64,000 nucleotides of DNA from Trochalopteron elliotii (taxonomy: Eukaryota; Chordata; Aves; Passeriformes; Leiothrichidae), in the NCBI GenBank assembly GCA_024734555.1, contig JANPWX010000173.1, forward strand, positions 1,352,348 to 1,416,347, given 5' to 3'. This document shows positions 25,007 to 38,670 of the stretch, in pieces; within the stretch, counting starts at the first letter, position 1; the number at the start of each line of letters is the position of its first letter. The position numbers were made by a program, and so were the translations under genes. The notes below the pieces were generated by a model. It did not search any database and was not told the DNA's origin. It saw nothing but the letters and a program-made list of their open reading frames with translations.

Positions 25007-28000
25007 GTGAGCAATGATTAGGTTCAGGTGAGAGGCTGGCCTCCACCCTTGTCCCATCTGCCCAGTGTGCTGCAATGGACCAAACACTCCAGGGAAAGGT
25101 ACCACAGATTTTACATGGCTGATCCACCTTGTTTCTCCATTGCAGAAAGATGCAAAGACCAGATAGGAATTTGATGCCTAGATTACAATAAGTGTTGTGA
25201 CAGCAGGAGGGTTAGAGATTCCCAAAGCTTCATTTATCTAATTGCCACTGCAGAAAAATTGATGCTGAGGCAGCCTGGGCTTGGGTGTGAGCAACAGAAG
25301 TCTTCCTGGAAGGCAAGGTACAAGCTCTTATCCCATGCTCTGCTGTGGGCTCACTGTAATTAGACGCAAATTGGCTTTTCCTCTACATGTGAAAATGACA
25401 TCCTTGATTGTAGTGGAGATCCCAACAACAGATTCCTGGTCTGCTTCTGAAGCAACACAGTGTGGGCTACATGTTGTAGCATGTGGTTACATGGCTTGTG
25501 GCAAAGCTGTAAATGACTGTCCAGAGACAGCTCTTGGTGAAGTGTCAATACTGGAGCAGTATTTATCTTCCAAATTCTTTAATGTATCCATTCTGAGTTC
25601 CTGTAATTGTTTGGACTGACTTAATGACAAATGAGCAAGTATTTTAAAGACCCTTCATATCTGCAAGAATAACCAAGGAGCCAGATGTCAAACTGCTATC
25701 AGCCAAAGTCACAATTAAGTGCAACCCAGTTTCTATAGCAGGCACAATTAATTACAGGCACAAAACTATGACTGCAAACCAGTGGTCATTAAAAAAAGAA
25801 GATTGAGGTGAGACATTCTGTGCATTCATGCTATTATTTAAATTAACAACAAATAGTAATCTTTTTTGATTTGCAGGATTTTCACATTCAATCTTTAAAA
25901 TCCCTTACAAACCACAGTGGCTCTGTGTCACAATATTCAGTGAAAGGGAAAATGCTAAGACTCATGGGAAAGTTTAAAATCAAATTAACTTGTTTAGCCC
26001 TGATATCACACATTCTGTTCAAGCCAGATCTTCTCCCAGTGAGGAGAACAGCCTTCTGACAAAATTAGAAGAGGGTATTTATTTTACTGTTTCTTCTCTA
26101 CTAACGATATTAATATTTGCAGAATTTTATGATTTGAATTCAAGGTACTGCCATAAAAGTGATCCATGGAGTGTAGGTTTTCTAGGGTCCTTTCGCTAGT
26201 GCAGCAGGTTTACAGTGGTGCTGAGGAAGGTGTGCAGGACCACATTTTCCTGAAAGAGCTATGTCTTGGCTGGGCCCTTCAGTATGCTTTTCCAAAAGCA
26301 ATTTCCTGTGTCCCCTGCAAACGGTGAGCAGAAATTGTCTTTTTCAAAGCAAAATGTTAAGGTTTGCACACACAAGAAACAGAGGGCCTTTGTGCAGCCA
26401 GAGATGGAGGGATGCAAGAGGCTTTACTTTTTTTTTTGGTGACTTGTGAAAGTGTTTCACCAGCCGTTGCTCCACCTCTTCATGGAAAATATTAAACTAT
26501 GGGATCATGCTGGCCAGATTTCTCTGCCTGTCAGGCTTCAGGATCAGAAGCACAGTGGCAGAGGCCCAAGAAATGCTCAGAGCAGAGCATACTGGTCTTC
26601 TTCTGGTCTCTCTACGGTCCGTCCTCTCACATCATGAATATCCTGCCAAGCGGATGGGGAAAGGGTATATGGAGAGGGTGAGGGAGCAGAAGATGCTGGA
26701 GATCAAACAAAGTACAGGAGGGGGCAGGGAGCTCTTTCCCACTATGTGACAGACAGATACAGGCAAGTGAGCTGCTTCATCCACTGACAGCAACCTGGCT
26801 GCATCCTCTGCCTGCACCCAGGACACTTCCTCTGCAAAGCACAGAGAATTATGGCTGTGCATTTCTTCCCCATCTACATTTTCTATAGTCTGAGGCATGC
26901 CAGCTCTCTGCCAGTGCAAACTAGAGCCAGGGCTCCAAGTTGAGCTGTGGGCAGGAGTGTCATGACTGCTCCAGGCAGGTGAACCCCAGAGGTGCTTCCA
27001 TAGCATCACCTGAGCTGCTGCTCAACTTTATGCTTGCATTCAGTGACCAGTTTTTCCCGTCTTCAATTCACTTCTTTGTGATGCTTGCCTAGGAAAGGTT
27101 TCTCAGGGTCCCACTTCTCTATGGTTTAAGCAGGACATCTGTCCAAAATGGGATGGTTTTCAAAAAATCTTAATTAAAAAAAATCCTATCTATGCAATGT
27201 TTCTTATTTTGTCCATTACATCATCAGCCCCATCTGTTTTAGTGTTTCATGGGGTTGCACTGGAATTGATATTGTGGTGCAGAAACTGATGATCCCCCCT
27301 CTTTGCTAATGAATCAGCAGAAGGAAAGAGTGAGATGAAAGAGCCTTTTCTTTGTGTAGGACTGCTGCAAATTTTAGGCATGCTGAAACTCTTCAGCTCC
27401 TGTTGAACATTGGTGTGGTGAAGGATGAATACAAATGAAACCTTATGTCTCTTAATATCAAAGTGTTTTAGATACGGTTCTTAGGACCACACCTGAAACA
27501 AGGTCTTGCTATGGCCCACTTATCATTACACTGCATTTCTTTCATAATGAGACACAAAAATTCCTTTGCCAAGTTATAAGTAGTTTACATAATCCCAGAA
27601 TGCAACAATGCTTTCAAAATAAAAATGACTAATAAGATCAGCATTTATTGGTTTTTCCCTCCTACATCGCCACTGAAAATTCTCATTGGTGTGGCTTTAT
27701 ATGAATAGTTCTCCAGAAGTAAATCATGAGCAAAATTCAAAGCCATCATAAATTAAATGTGCTTTTTTCCTGCTTTGGTGTACAAGACTTTCCATTAAGC
27801 TAGCCCCATATAATATACCTTGGATGTGTTCAAGAAAGCCCTGTAAATTATAGTAAGTATTTAAAATGGTAAGTAGACATTGAAAAAGGCCACATTAGGA
27901 TTAATGAATGAAAGGGTTGATACTGAAAATGCACTTGTAAATAAATAACATGAAAAGTAAAGATGACACACTGTTAGGTTAGACTTACAAGTGGGAGTAT

Positions 28001-28154
28001 GATGATAAATCACACGACTGTTTGTCACAGATTCACATGTGGGTGCATGTACTCCTTAGTCCCTTTCTTCCCTTCCCCCCCGAGCAAAACTTCTCCCTTC
28101 CTTTGCCCTACTCACTGTGCCTCTGGAAGAGTAATGGAACTTGTTTGCTTTCAG

Positions 28155-28215
28155 CACTGACTTTTGGTGCTGGAAGTGTGCTGGGCTGCCAAGTTCTCCA
28201 CCTGTTAGGAGCAAG
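28155..28215 (+). other. Candidate 61-nt coding exon
   Basis: TTGTTTGCTTTCAG ends at 28154, with an AGTAATGG branch-like word about 25 bp upstream. GCAAG|GTATGC gives a donor at 28216. The frame reads LTFGAGSVLGCQVLHLLGA within an open frame running from 28,022 to 28,327. Not recognised; a chance pair is possible. Confidence 0.15.
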
Positions 28216-29726
28216 GTATGCCTGTTATGGCTTTGGCTGGGCAAGGGCAGTGCTTCAGGCCTGCTCCACCTATTCTGGTAATAAAGAGAATGATTCTGAC
28301 AGTGGGTGTATGCCAGGTTGCAGCTGAGCCTGGATTCACTGCTGCAGGCCACAGGTGTGTCGGGAACTTGGTTGTTTCATTCTCCTTGGCAACAAGCCAT
28401 CTTGGGACAGGACCTGGCAGTGAGAGGCAAGAAGGGGAGAGCTAAGGATGATCTGGAATGTGGTGCAGGGGATGCGAGGCTTGCAGCAGGTGGAGGAGAA
28501 AGCATCTTCCTCTCACCCACCCCTCCACTAGTCCTGGTCTTAGTTTGTTGCTGGTTGTGACACTGTAGCAGCAGTGTCATGAACATGGTCTGAGGTTTGG
28601 TCACAGTGGAAAGTTTAATTAAAGCTCTCTGTCTTGGGCTGAACAAATTCTCAGAAAATGCACCAAAACTCCAAAACCCAGAGAGGAAAAAATCTCCTCT
28701 CAGGCAAGATTTTCCCATGTTTTCATTGCACCAGCCATAAAGGCCATATATGCTCATACAGATATTGGTGTCATCACATCTTGTATCTCATATCATTTCA
28801 TCAACTGTGGGAGCAGTTCTGTGCAGTTTGTTCTGGCTTAGAGCTGAAATAGCTCAGACTGAGATCCAAAAGCATGGAGCAGAAATGAAAGGGGTTGGGG
28901 GCGGATAGGGGCTGGGAGACCAGGAAACGTGTGTCAGTACTTGCAGACCACCTGAGCAAAGGCAAGCATCTGCCTGATGACATTAGGGTTTGCATGTCAG
29001 TGAGAGCATGTGTAAGGCAAGTAGGTCTTTTGTGGCTGGGATTAGAAAGTCCAGGGTAAGATTACCTCTGCTTAGAAATGATATGAAGTGGCTGCATGCA
29101 ATCAAACTCTGTCTCCTAATGACACGGGGTAAGTCCAAAATATGATGGCCTTAATGGAGCTACTCTGGATGCAGAGCGGTGCAAGACAGGATTTGGCTGT
29201 GGCAGGTACAGTACATGAAGTGATGGGTGGGTACGTTTTTATAACCTGATTTTACTTCCCTCCATAGTATTCAATTTTATCCACATAGGCCCATTGAGAA
29301 AACAAGGTTCTGCTCTCAGTGAAGTGTTTATGGGCCCATACAGCCAAAGGAATACCTTTTATGTGCCTGTGGCACTTTGAATATTTTGAATGGGAAGGAA
29401 TCTTTGTGGGCAAGAATAAATCCACATACTTTTTGGTCTGCCATGCGAGGAAGGGCAGAGCGGCAGTCAGTGCCACCTAAATCTTTGCCAGACCCCAGGG
29501 AAGGATTTAAGTTCAGGTTCCCTATTTGAGTAAGCACTAGGAACAAATGGTAACATAAAGGTTAGTAGAAGATTATAAATAGGATAATAAATGGAGAAGG
29601 AAAGATTATACTACCACATTAGAAATCATTTGAAGGGAAGGTAGAAACTCTCATGCTTTGCAATAATTTTTGAGTGCCCAGATTGATGGCAGTCTATCTG
29701 TATTATTTATTATAGAGATATATGTT

Positions 29727-29767
29727 TCGAAATAATTTTTTAAAAAAGCTTTTTAAAATTATTCGAG
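29727..29767. repeat. Imperfect AT-rich inverted repeat
   Basis: TCGAAATAATTTT on the left mirrors AAAATTATTCGA on the right around an AAAAAGCTTTTT core, with one to three unpaired bases per arm. It resembles a small stem-loop; no duplicated target site is obvious. Confidence 0.6.
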
Positions 29768-32700
29768 CTACAAATACAGTAGAGCACCAAAACTGTAATA
29801 GGCTGAAGTAGAATGTTAATAGTGTAGATATAAATATTTGCTGTGGATATGTGTCTGAGTATATCCAATTGGCTGAGAGAAGAAAAGAACATGTTTCTCA
29901 TGTGGCCAGTATTATCTAAGTAATTTGGCATATATTTTTGAATAGTCCTGATTAACTGTTTTATGAAAAACACTTTGTCAGATAAACTCACATAATTGGT
30001 AAAGTGGAAGAAACCACAGTCTGTCCATAGAGTGTGAGCAGAAAGAGGTAAATTAGCCTATCTGCTTTGAACTCTTCATTCAGCTCAATGCAGTTCATAA
30101 AACTGAGAAGTCAAATAGTGTGTTGTAAAAGGAGGGCTTAGGAGTTGAGATGGTGGAAAGTAGTAACAATCTCTGCTCTTTATCAATCTCTATAACCAGA
30201 GGTTGCAAGTGCTTCTCAACCTTCCGTTCTGCGCTCCATGGCATACAGTGGCATTTCACCAGCAGATGCAAGAGACAAATTATCAACATCTGCCCAATCT
30301 GAGCAGCATCACTCAGAGTTGGCCCGACTGAGCCACTTCCCATGTGAAAAAAAGAAATAAATCCAGTTTTCAAGCAGAGTAATATTTTTTGCAACCATGC
30401 CACTGCAGTTGAGTTATGCAGATGTGATCTGTTGTGTCCCCAAGCCCCACACCATTTTATAAACAATAATCTGAGGAGCTACATGACTTCCATGTGTTTG
30501 TAAGTCAAACCTGTGGTGAAGCAAGGAACATCTCCCCTGCCCCTGGATCTGCATCCTTCTTCTTTAGATATAGTCGTTAGAAAGTTGAGGGTGCAGGCTG
30601 TCTGTGGATTAGTACATGTTCTCTATCAAGAAAAATGCATCAGCAAAGGGTCCAACGTGTTTTTCATGGACAAACTAATGAGAGGTTGGAACTGCAGCTT
30701 CACTGCCAATGTTGCTCCATTTCAGCCATGCAAGGCTAATGTGGATGATAACTGTGCTGTGATTGCAGCCCATCCTTCTGTTGAGCAGTTATGTGTGTGG
30801 TGCAGTTTCAAATGAGGTGTTAGTGAGTGTGGCAGCATTGGCAAAGTTGGCACAGGGTGGGCAATCAACAGCAGCAAATAAGAACAAGCAGAATTGAGAT
30901 AATGAGCAAAATGGTCATTAGGAGGAGGGTGCAAGCCATGGTTACGATTCTGCCATTGTTCATGATCATGAACAGAACAGGAGAGGGCAAAAGAAGTACC
31001 TATGCCAATGCCACTGAAGCTATAGGAAGATGTGGATAACAGAAGTCCATGTTTTCATTAATAAACATATCATAATGCCCTGGTCTGGGAAGGAATTGGA
31101 GCAGCAGAAGCCAAATGAGAAGGCAAGCAAGGGCAGCAATAGGAAGGATTACCACTGCAGTAGAGAGGACACTGAAGATTTCCAAAGGACAATTTCCAGT
31201 AGGTAGACTTCCATACTCCTTTTGCCCTTAGTCTGATTGAGAAATCCTGCAAGGAAGGTTTCATTACAACTTGTCACATGTTTGGGCTGGGCACCCAGAC
31301 TACTCACTGCTTTCAAAACACACCTGATATGCAGGGAAGCCCTACGGACCTGCTGGGTTGTGCTCATGAGAAAGGAGTCTGATGAGCAGCCTTGGCTCTT
31401 GGGTCTCAGGGCATGGGGGCCTCATGGTGGGGAGGATGGCAACGTTCTGCTGCCTCTTTGCCTGAAATATTTTGTCAGGTGAAACTTGGAACCTTGGTTA
31501 TGCTGGCAACACTTCAGTTGTGCTGTAAGTCACTAAGCAATCTTCATGAAATTGAGCCCTGCTCTGTATCTGTGCTTTAGAAAAAGTTTCATTATATTTT
31601 AAGGTCTTGTTTTTTCTTTTTATCAACCTGAGAGCTTTTTACCTGTTTCTGCCACTCTCAGGTTTCAGCCTAAGAGATTAGTTTATCAATCAGGAAATTA
31701 CTAGCATCATGCTAATTTTAGTATTGTTCATGCACTGCAAAGCAACTTGCTACACAAGAAAGAAACAACACACCACATTTGAGCAATATTTGTGCAATAT
31801 GTCAGACGTATAGCAATATTCTCTGTGATTATCACCCCATACAATTTTCAAAGCAGTGATGAATTGTGACAGATCCTCCTCTGAAATAACCCATCACAGT
31901 TTATGAAATTGGTGGAAGTATATCAGCTTACATCAGATGAAGATCTGGGCTGCATTTCCAGCTTTCTGCTAATACATTTTTATGATGGAAGCGAGTACCT
32001 GAGATGAACTGAGAGTTAACCTCTCTAGGTGCACTTTATATTCTTCTTGTGAGAAATGCTAGATATGTTTCAAACTCAAACAAAGATTTAACAACTGAGT
32101 ACTGAAAATGAAAAACATCTCTGGCAAAGTCTGGCATAAATATGGTCAAAATTTCCCCCATTTGTAGCAAGGATTAGGGAATCCAGGGGAAGCTACAGAT
32201 TCTGAGCTGTCAAGCAAAGAAACTTTTAGAACTTGTGAAAACAGAAAGCAGACTGTACTTGCTACTTCTTTCTTAATATAAGCAATTTGGTTTTACCTAG
32301 ACTATATCTCCAGCATGCACACAAGCATTTTTAATAGATATTTATAATATCAGTGAAATTGTAGTAACATGGTATCTATTACAATACCATCAGTGTAGTT
32401 TTAATCCTTACTGTGAAAGAACACCCTTTTCTGTGTGCGAATAGCTGAGCATGGGGATTAGCAAAGTGTGACTTGGCACAGTTCTGCTGACTGGCTAAAA
32501 AGATACATATCCCTTTTTCTTGTCATTTAGAGGTGAATATGAGTTAATTCAGAAAAGGCCATGTTACTGACACTTTTAATAATAAAGCAACACTTCAGAA
32601 TGGTGGTGTGAGGTGAACGATTTGTAATGACCAGTCTAACAATGTGAGAGAGATATGTCATGAGTTTCTTCCTCTATTAACATGTTCAGTAGGAACCATC

Positions 32701-34584
32701 CTTTAGGAGCTTTCCTAGTAATTCCTTTTTATTTATATTTGTGTCTTTTTTTTTTTCTTCCAAATCCACCAAAAATGCTATTTAAAAAGACCACACAAAG
32801 AACTGATCTACCTTACACAAGTGTCTGGTGGGAAAAGTCATGTAAATTTTGATTTACTGAACGCACGAAAGAAGGAGGCCACCGCCTAAGAAATGGATGA
32901 CAGCATCTGAAAGTGGTTCCAGCATTTTAAAAGCAATTATGGGGGGTAGATTTATGCACGAAACCTGCTCTGTACATTAACTAAATTTGTGGGTTTAATC
33001 ACTGGAAGGAGAAAACCAGCTATGAAATACTGAAAGTAACAGGTCATTGTAGATATTCCCTCGAGGACATAATTTGTGTCGGTGTGTGTAGACAGGACTG
33101 CGCATATGTGTTGCAGAAGTGACAAAGGAAAAGTCAGTGAACATCCTCCAAAAGCAAATACAGGATTACGCTGGAATATATGGCTTCCTGAATAAAGAAA
33201 ATAAAGCTGTGACTATGTGAAGATTTCTTAGTATGGGAATGGCAAAGGAGTAATGCATTCTTCACTCCAATGGAAATTAATGGAGCATGCATTCCTCATT
33301 CTCAGTCTATTTGAGGCTGCAACAGGGGATATCACATCTGGCAAAACTACTTTGAGTCATGTTATACCACTTATAACATCATCTGGACCTTAGGAAACAG
33401 TTTTCTGAAAATAAGGAATGCTGTACAGTACCTGACATTAGCCCTGTTGAAAGGTACTGATAAGTTGCAGAGGCCTAAGAAATTAAGGGCCACATTTGCA
33501 TGGAATTTCCCTGCACTTTATTACAGTCAGTTCCCTGGTTTTGTAATTTAAACTGCCCTTTTCCCTCAAGCACCTTCCCCAGGGTGAGCAGGGAGTGCTC
33601 ATTTGTGAAAGGGAACCAAATCAGTCAGAAAGGAGAGCATCTGGGACAACAACAACAGAGGAACACTGTGTACCCAGAAACACTACAAAATCTGGTATAA
33701 ATTGAGAACATTCATTATTAATAGAAATACCATTTTCAAACTATGTCACACTTTCATCTCTGAGGGTTTCACATGCTATAGTCCTGATCCTGTGTTTGTA
33801 TTCCTAACTCCCACAGTCAGCTTGATCAGATTTGATAGAATTGGTGGTGTGAGGAGGATGCACGCTTTATGCAGCTTTGTGAAATTTGGCTACAGACATG
33901 AAGAGCTTCATAAAAACTTCACTGCTGCTGTGATGGAGGCCACTGTCCTCTGGAATTTTCCATATATTCTGTAATTACCTTGCAGAAGGGGGATAGCGGT
34001 GGATAATGCTGTTTTTTGGGGTTTTTTTTCCAAAAGCACCTTAGGACTCGGGCAGCACTCACAGAGCAGAACAGAGCCCTGGTCTGTTGGTGCCTGTGAG
34101 TGAGACAGGCTCACACACAGCACTGCGCTTCATATGTACAGTTCACATTTGCCCCCTTATTCCTGCACTAGAACAAGTGTGAAATGCCCACATTGTGATG
34201 TCCAGGAATGCCTGAAATAAAATGAACAGAGACCTATATTCCAGGAAGGGTCAGAGCTGTCTGGTGTTCATACTCTGAGCTGATGGAGACTTGGAAATGA
34301 AAAAGGGAGCAGCAAAGTCTTAATGTCTTAAAATCTCCTACTGGAACACATTAGGTATGGATAGGTTTAGTGTTTGTCTTTGAACCAGAACGTGATTCTG
34401 TTCCAAAATAGCAGATCTGTGAACCCTACGGATAGTGATCCTTAAAACCAACACCTCCACCCAAGTATGGGTGCCACTTGGCATCATCTGTCAGCTGGTA
34501 TCAACTAGCTTGATCATCCCAAAGGTAATCATAGACCAATGCAGAAATCTTTGTATTTTTGGGGGGAAGGAGGGTGGGGCACAG

Positions 34585-34590
34585 GTGAGT
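34585..34590 (+). other. Isolated perfect splice donor
   Basis: CACAG|GTGAGT matches the vertebrate 5' splice site at every position, but no convincing acceptor is seen within the preceding 300 bp. A first-exon donor is conceivable; chance is more likely. Confidence 0.15.
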
Positions 34591-35431
34591 CTGTGTACAG
34601 GGGTAAGAGAGTTACCAAGTGATTTGTTCAGGGGTCAACAAATTAGTGACTGAGACAGAGAGTTACAGACAGTAGCATGGGGTTTACCATGCAAAGTAAG
34701 CTTAGAGCCTTATTAAAAATGTACAAGGATGTTCATTTTTGCTATAGGATTTTAACATTTAGACGTTTATAATAATTTCTTTTTTTAACATTTACTTGTT
34801 TCCAACATTGGTTATAGAAAGTCCCCGGTGTTCTGTCCTGCACCCAGGATTATAAAAATATTTAAAGTCACACAACAGATATATGGCTAGGCAGACACAT
34901 ATTTTGATTTATGTTATACTATGGTTGAGGCACACATTTGAAGGCAAGGTTTTTGGCTGACAACAGCATCACAATAGCAGTCTTCCAGCCATATATTATA
35001 GTGATGACCCCTGAAAATTATCAGGGTTTAATACAAGGCTATAATATAGGGTTTCTGGAAACTCTACATAAGCAATAGACAACATAAAAAGTCGTACTAC
35101 TATTTATGTGCCATCAAATCACATTAGGGGGGATTTGACCACATAAATAGTAAAATGACTTTTTGGGAATATGGAAATTAGAGAAAAATGTTTCAAATAG
35201 AAACCATAATTTACAGAAAAATCACAAATATGCAACCACGTTACAAAAATAGGAAAGCAAGAGGCAAAGAGAGAAAGGAAGACTTCTTGGAATCCTTTCC
35301 ATTTACTGCAAGATTTTGGTTTTTTTAACACACACAATCAAAGATGCATCCTGTCATGTCATATCATTATTACCTATATTTTTTTGTATTATATTGTGAG
35401 TTACGTGGGAGTTGACTGATATCTATGTTGT

Positions 35432-35453
35432 CAGCTGTTTGCCAGCTGTTTGC
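35432..35453 (+). repeat. Tandem 11-bp duplication carrying two E-boxes
   Basis: CAGCTGTTTGC is repeated twice head to tail (35432-35442 and 35443-35453). Each copy contains the E-box CAGCTG, so two basic helix-loop-helix sites sit one helical turn apart. Confidence 0.75.
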
Positions 35454-36192
35454 TCCTGGGATGAGCGGGGTGAATGTTAGCTTCTCAGAACCATCAAAAT
35501 AAACAGCATCATTTCTCTTTGTTCTTTCTCTGCTGCAAAAAATGGTCCATGGATAGAAAAACTCCCCAGCCCCAAAATCTCACCCTCTTTTCTTGCATCA
35601 CTTGTGGTACATATTAGTATTTATTTCGTTCTCATTGTTTGGTGATAAACTAATAAAAAACTGCACAGTATGTAAGAATAGTAATAGGTTTTTGGGATGT
35701 GAGGGTGATGAAGGAGTTGTTGTACTCCCTGTGATCTGGTTTCTTTGGTGAAGGAATTTCTCTCCTGTGGTCCTGATTTGATCAGTGATTAACACATGCC
35801 CAGCCTCAAACATTTAAGCAGTGCTATGGACTTAAAAGTGCATTTATCTTATAGTATGTGAATATATTCTTGCCTAAACTTTACCACGTGCCTAAGTGCT
35901 TTGCTGGGGAGATGGTCAATATTCTTAGATTATTCCTAAGAAAAAGAAGACTTTTATTTTGAGGTAGTAATAAATACTAAATTCTTCGAAGATTAAAGGA
36001 TTGAGGAGACTTTACATGTCACTGTTGTGCATGCGCAGCTCCCTTTGAAGTCAATAGAACTTGTGTGTGCCAAAGGGCAGAGATAAAGGGTGGCAGAATT
36101 TCATAATATTGTGATTTAGGAGCCAAAAACACCACGAGATATCTAGAATAAATACATGAACTTCTAAAATGCTTGAATGCTTTGAAGTGATC

Positions 36193-36224
<32 letters not shown>
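36193..36224 (+). repeat. T19 followed by (TG)7
   Basis: Nineteen T (36193-36211) pass into seven TG units, then a G/T-rich shoulder to about 36,295 with repeated TTTTGGG-like words. Simple repeat. Confidence 0.9.
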
Positions 36225-37239
36225 TTTTGTGCATGGGGGTTTTTGTTTTGTTTTTTGGTTATTTGGGTTCTGGGTTTTTGGGTTTTGGTTTTAGGAAAAT
36301 GAGTTGAAACTTTCTTTTTTACCTAGAATGTAACAGTTAACATCCACTTAAAGGAAAACTTGTCTTTCAGGGAGCTTCCCTGATAGTAAAATAGAAGAGC
36401 AGAGGTTATTTAGAAAAGCTGAGGAGAACCTTCAGCATACACAAAAGTGACAAGAGGCAGTCTAGAGGCAGGAGGAGATGTTGCTGGAAACAGGAAGGTG
36501 AGCTCTTGAGCATGTAAGTGAGATACCCACAAAGCAAAGGCAAGGGAAAGTGTACAAACCATCCAGGAGAACTGTACATCAGAATCTGCCTCTGGGAAAT
36601 CTGTTGAATCAGGGAGGCTGTGATTATTTTGCACCTTGGATTACTTGTGTGTGCTCAAGCAAGAAAACCATATAGTTATTTTCCTTGCTTGCCAAAAGAA
36701 AACAATTAGATGGCATTCTTACTAATGCTCTTGAATGAGATTATTTTTGTTTTACAAAACATTGCTCTTATTTATTGACTTTATTTTGGAAGCCTTCAAA
36801 TGTTGGATTTCTCCCAACATTAGGGGAAGGTTTAGAGCTCTTTATGATTCTTTCTTTCCACACGAGCTATATCTAGGAAAGTGCTGAGCAAAGAACAAGG
36901 GGTGCTCAGCATTCTGCTACACTGCCTAACATCATTAGAAAATTGCATCTTTCAAGAACTGGTATAGAGACTGGTACAGTGAGGCTGAACTGTTTCATTT
37001 CTGGTAACAATACCATGACATTAATTACTTATTAACAATTTTGGTCATTTGGCTTATTTCCTAATTTTCTACCGACCTTTTGAAAATCCTGTTTTGCCCT
37101 TGCTGGTCTCTTACTTATGAATGGCATCAGCAGCTCTATCTTGGTTTGAAAGGACGTGTGTGTGGAAAGGGAAAGGAAAAGGAAGAGGGATGACAGGCTC
37201 TAGCCAACATACTTTTGCAAACGACTACTAGCTTACCAC

Positions 37240-37400
37240 ATTGCACTTTCCTTTTTTCCTGCTAATTACAGGAAGAGTGATTTATTAATATTTGTGCAAT
37301 GGTAACTTCTCAGCTCACCCACAGCCTTTTCTAATCCAGCCAATTATTTTTAGTATTACTTTAAAGCTCTGTCTTTAATTAATGGGGTGCAGAAGTTTAA
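37240..37400. promoter_or_regulatory. Homeodomain/forkhead motif cluster, possible enhancer
   Basis: Within 160 bp there are CTAATTACA, TTATTAATATTTGTGCAAT, TAATCCAGCCAATTA and TTTAATTAATGG. It lies 0.6-0.8 kb from the CpG island. Motif clustering only; conservation cannot be judged here. Confidence 0.2.
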
Positions 37401-38019
37401 AGCATATGGGGTTTCTTTTCTTAAGTCTGGGGAGAAGCAGAGTTTAAAAACCCTGCAGATACACTTCTCAATATTGCATTTAAACTCTGTTTCTGAAAAT
37501 ACTACATATAAATTGTCTCATTTTCTTCAGCTTGACATAAAATTCTGTGACGTGTCACATCAAATAGCAACAATCATGAAATTTTTAGGGATGTGTCAGT
37601 TTTGAGATACATACTTTCTTGCTTTGATCCACCATGGTTCAACTGGAAGATAAAATAATCATTTCCATTTCTCACTACTTCTCTATAAAACCATATAATA
37701 AAATATATATATTAAAAATTTTTCAAAATATTTGTTCTGAAGCCCCTTTAAACACAAAATTCTTGTTGCTGCTAAAATCTGCTGCAAAACCATCGCTTGA
37801 GTTGCAGTCATGGTTTTTTTGCTGTTCCACATGAAAGCTTGAAAGGTGCCATCATTTTTGGGATACCCATGGTCCTTAGTCCAGGGTCCTGGACTGGGCA
37901 GTCCAGTCTTCCCACATTCTGGAGCATGATCCCAGCCTGGTGCAGCCAGGGCTGGTGTCGGATAGCCAGCGCTTTGTTCTCCAGGTCAGTCTGAACAGAA
38001 CTTCAGCTGCCTTTTTAAG

Positions 38020-38670
38020 TGACCAAAGAGAAAACCTCTCTCGGTCACTCACCGCGCTCCCTTCAGCAACAACAGGTGGAGCGAGGAGCGTGCAAGCTTT
38101 GCTGGGATTTCCCGAGGAAGGCACAGAGCTCCAGCACCGCCTCTTTCTTCCCCCCGGGTGAGCTGGGGTGAGTGCAGTGCTGAGAGGACCCTGTCGCTCC
38201 CTCCATGCCGTGCCCTGATCCCTCTCAGGGGCTCATTCGTCTCGGGCGCCCGTCACGGCCGTGGCGGGTGCGGCCCGCGGCTGCCGGGGGCCGGGGGAGG
38301 GCAGGTCGCGCAGGCCGCCAGCCCCGTGCGCGGGGCGATTCATCAGCAGGACGGCTACTGCTGGGAAGAATTCCTCCCCGGCGGGATGAACCTCCAGTGA
38401 CTCTTCTCAGGGCCCGGGGACGTCCCCCTCCCGTGCGGGCAGAGCCATCGCTCAGCCCGGGGATGAACTCTCCCTCACCCCCTGACCCCCTCTTCAACTC
38501 CCACACATGCACCAAGGCGTGAACTGGGGCTCCGCGGGGCCCGGAGGCCTCCTAACCCACCTCTGCCTCCTTCCAGCTTCACGTCGGACACCGGGGGCTG
38601 GCGGATGGCTGAGCTCAGCCTCACGGCATCATCGCTGTCTTCTCTCGCATACAGCGCCAAGCCAAAAAAG
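38020..38670. promoter_or_regulatory. CpG island, likely (bidirectional) promoter
   Basis: The only stretch where GC is high and CpG is frequent; density peaks at 38,240-38,340 (GGCGCCCGTCACGGCCGTGG and neighbours). Everything around it is AT-rich and CpG-depleted, so unmethylated-promoter status is the natural reading. There is no TATA box; CRE-like CGTCAC and ACGTC words are present. Splice signals lead out both ways: plus donors CGG|GTGAGC (38157) and GGG|GTGAGT (38168), and a minus-strand donor GCG|GTGAGT (complement of 38047-38052). Plus acceptors CTGCCTCCTTCCAG (ends 38577) and TTCTCTCGCATACAG (ends 38653) follow. A 47-codon minus-strand frame (38063-38206) fits inside the putative minus first exon but is not recognised. 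The 96- and 105-codon frames here are arginine/proline-rich shadows of GC-rich DNA. Confidence 0.75.

Larger units (their letters stand above)
25007..31600. other. Noncoding stretch, no recognised gene
   Basis: Mixed AT-rich DNA. A slightly more GC-rich part (26.2-27.0 and 28.0-28.9 kb) gives many overlapping 60-126-codon frames on both strands, which reflects few stops rather than genes. At 31.0-31.4 kb the minus strand yields leucine-rich frames in all three phases because it is pyrimidine-rich; no membrane-protein family is recognised. Confidence 0.5.
31601..38019. other. Noncoding stretch upstream of the CpG island
   Basis: No gene recognised; ORFs are 66-90 codons at most. Some parts (about 32,860-33,110 and 37,020-37,400) are rich in short homeodomain- or forkhead-like words such as TTATTAATATTTGTGCAAT and CTTTAATTAATGG. 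GT-rich simple sequence occupies 36,193-36,300. Confidence 0.5.

Noticed and set aside
31000..31367. Hydrophobic minus frames suggesting a membrane protein
   Set aside because: All three phases are leucine-rich because the strand is pyrimidine-rich; frames are short and no family topology fits.
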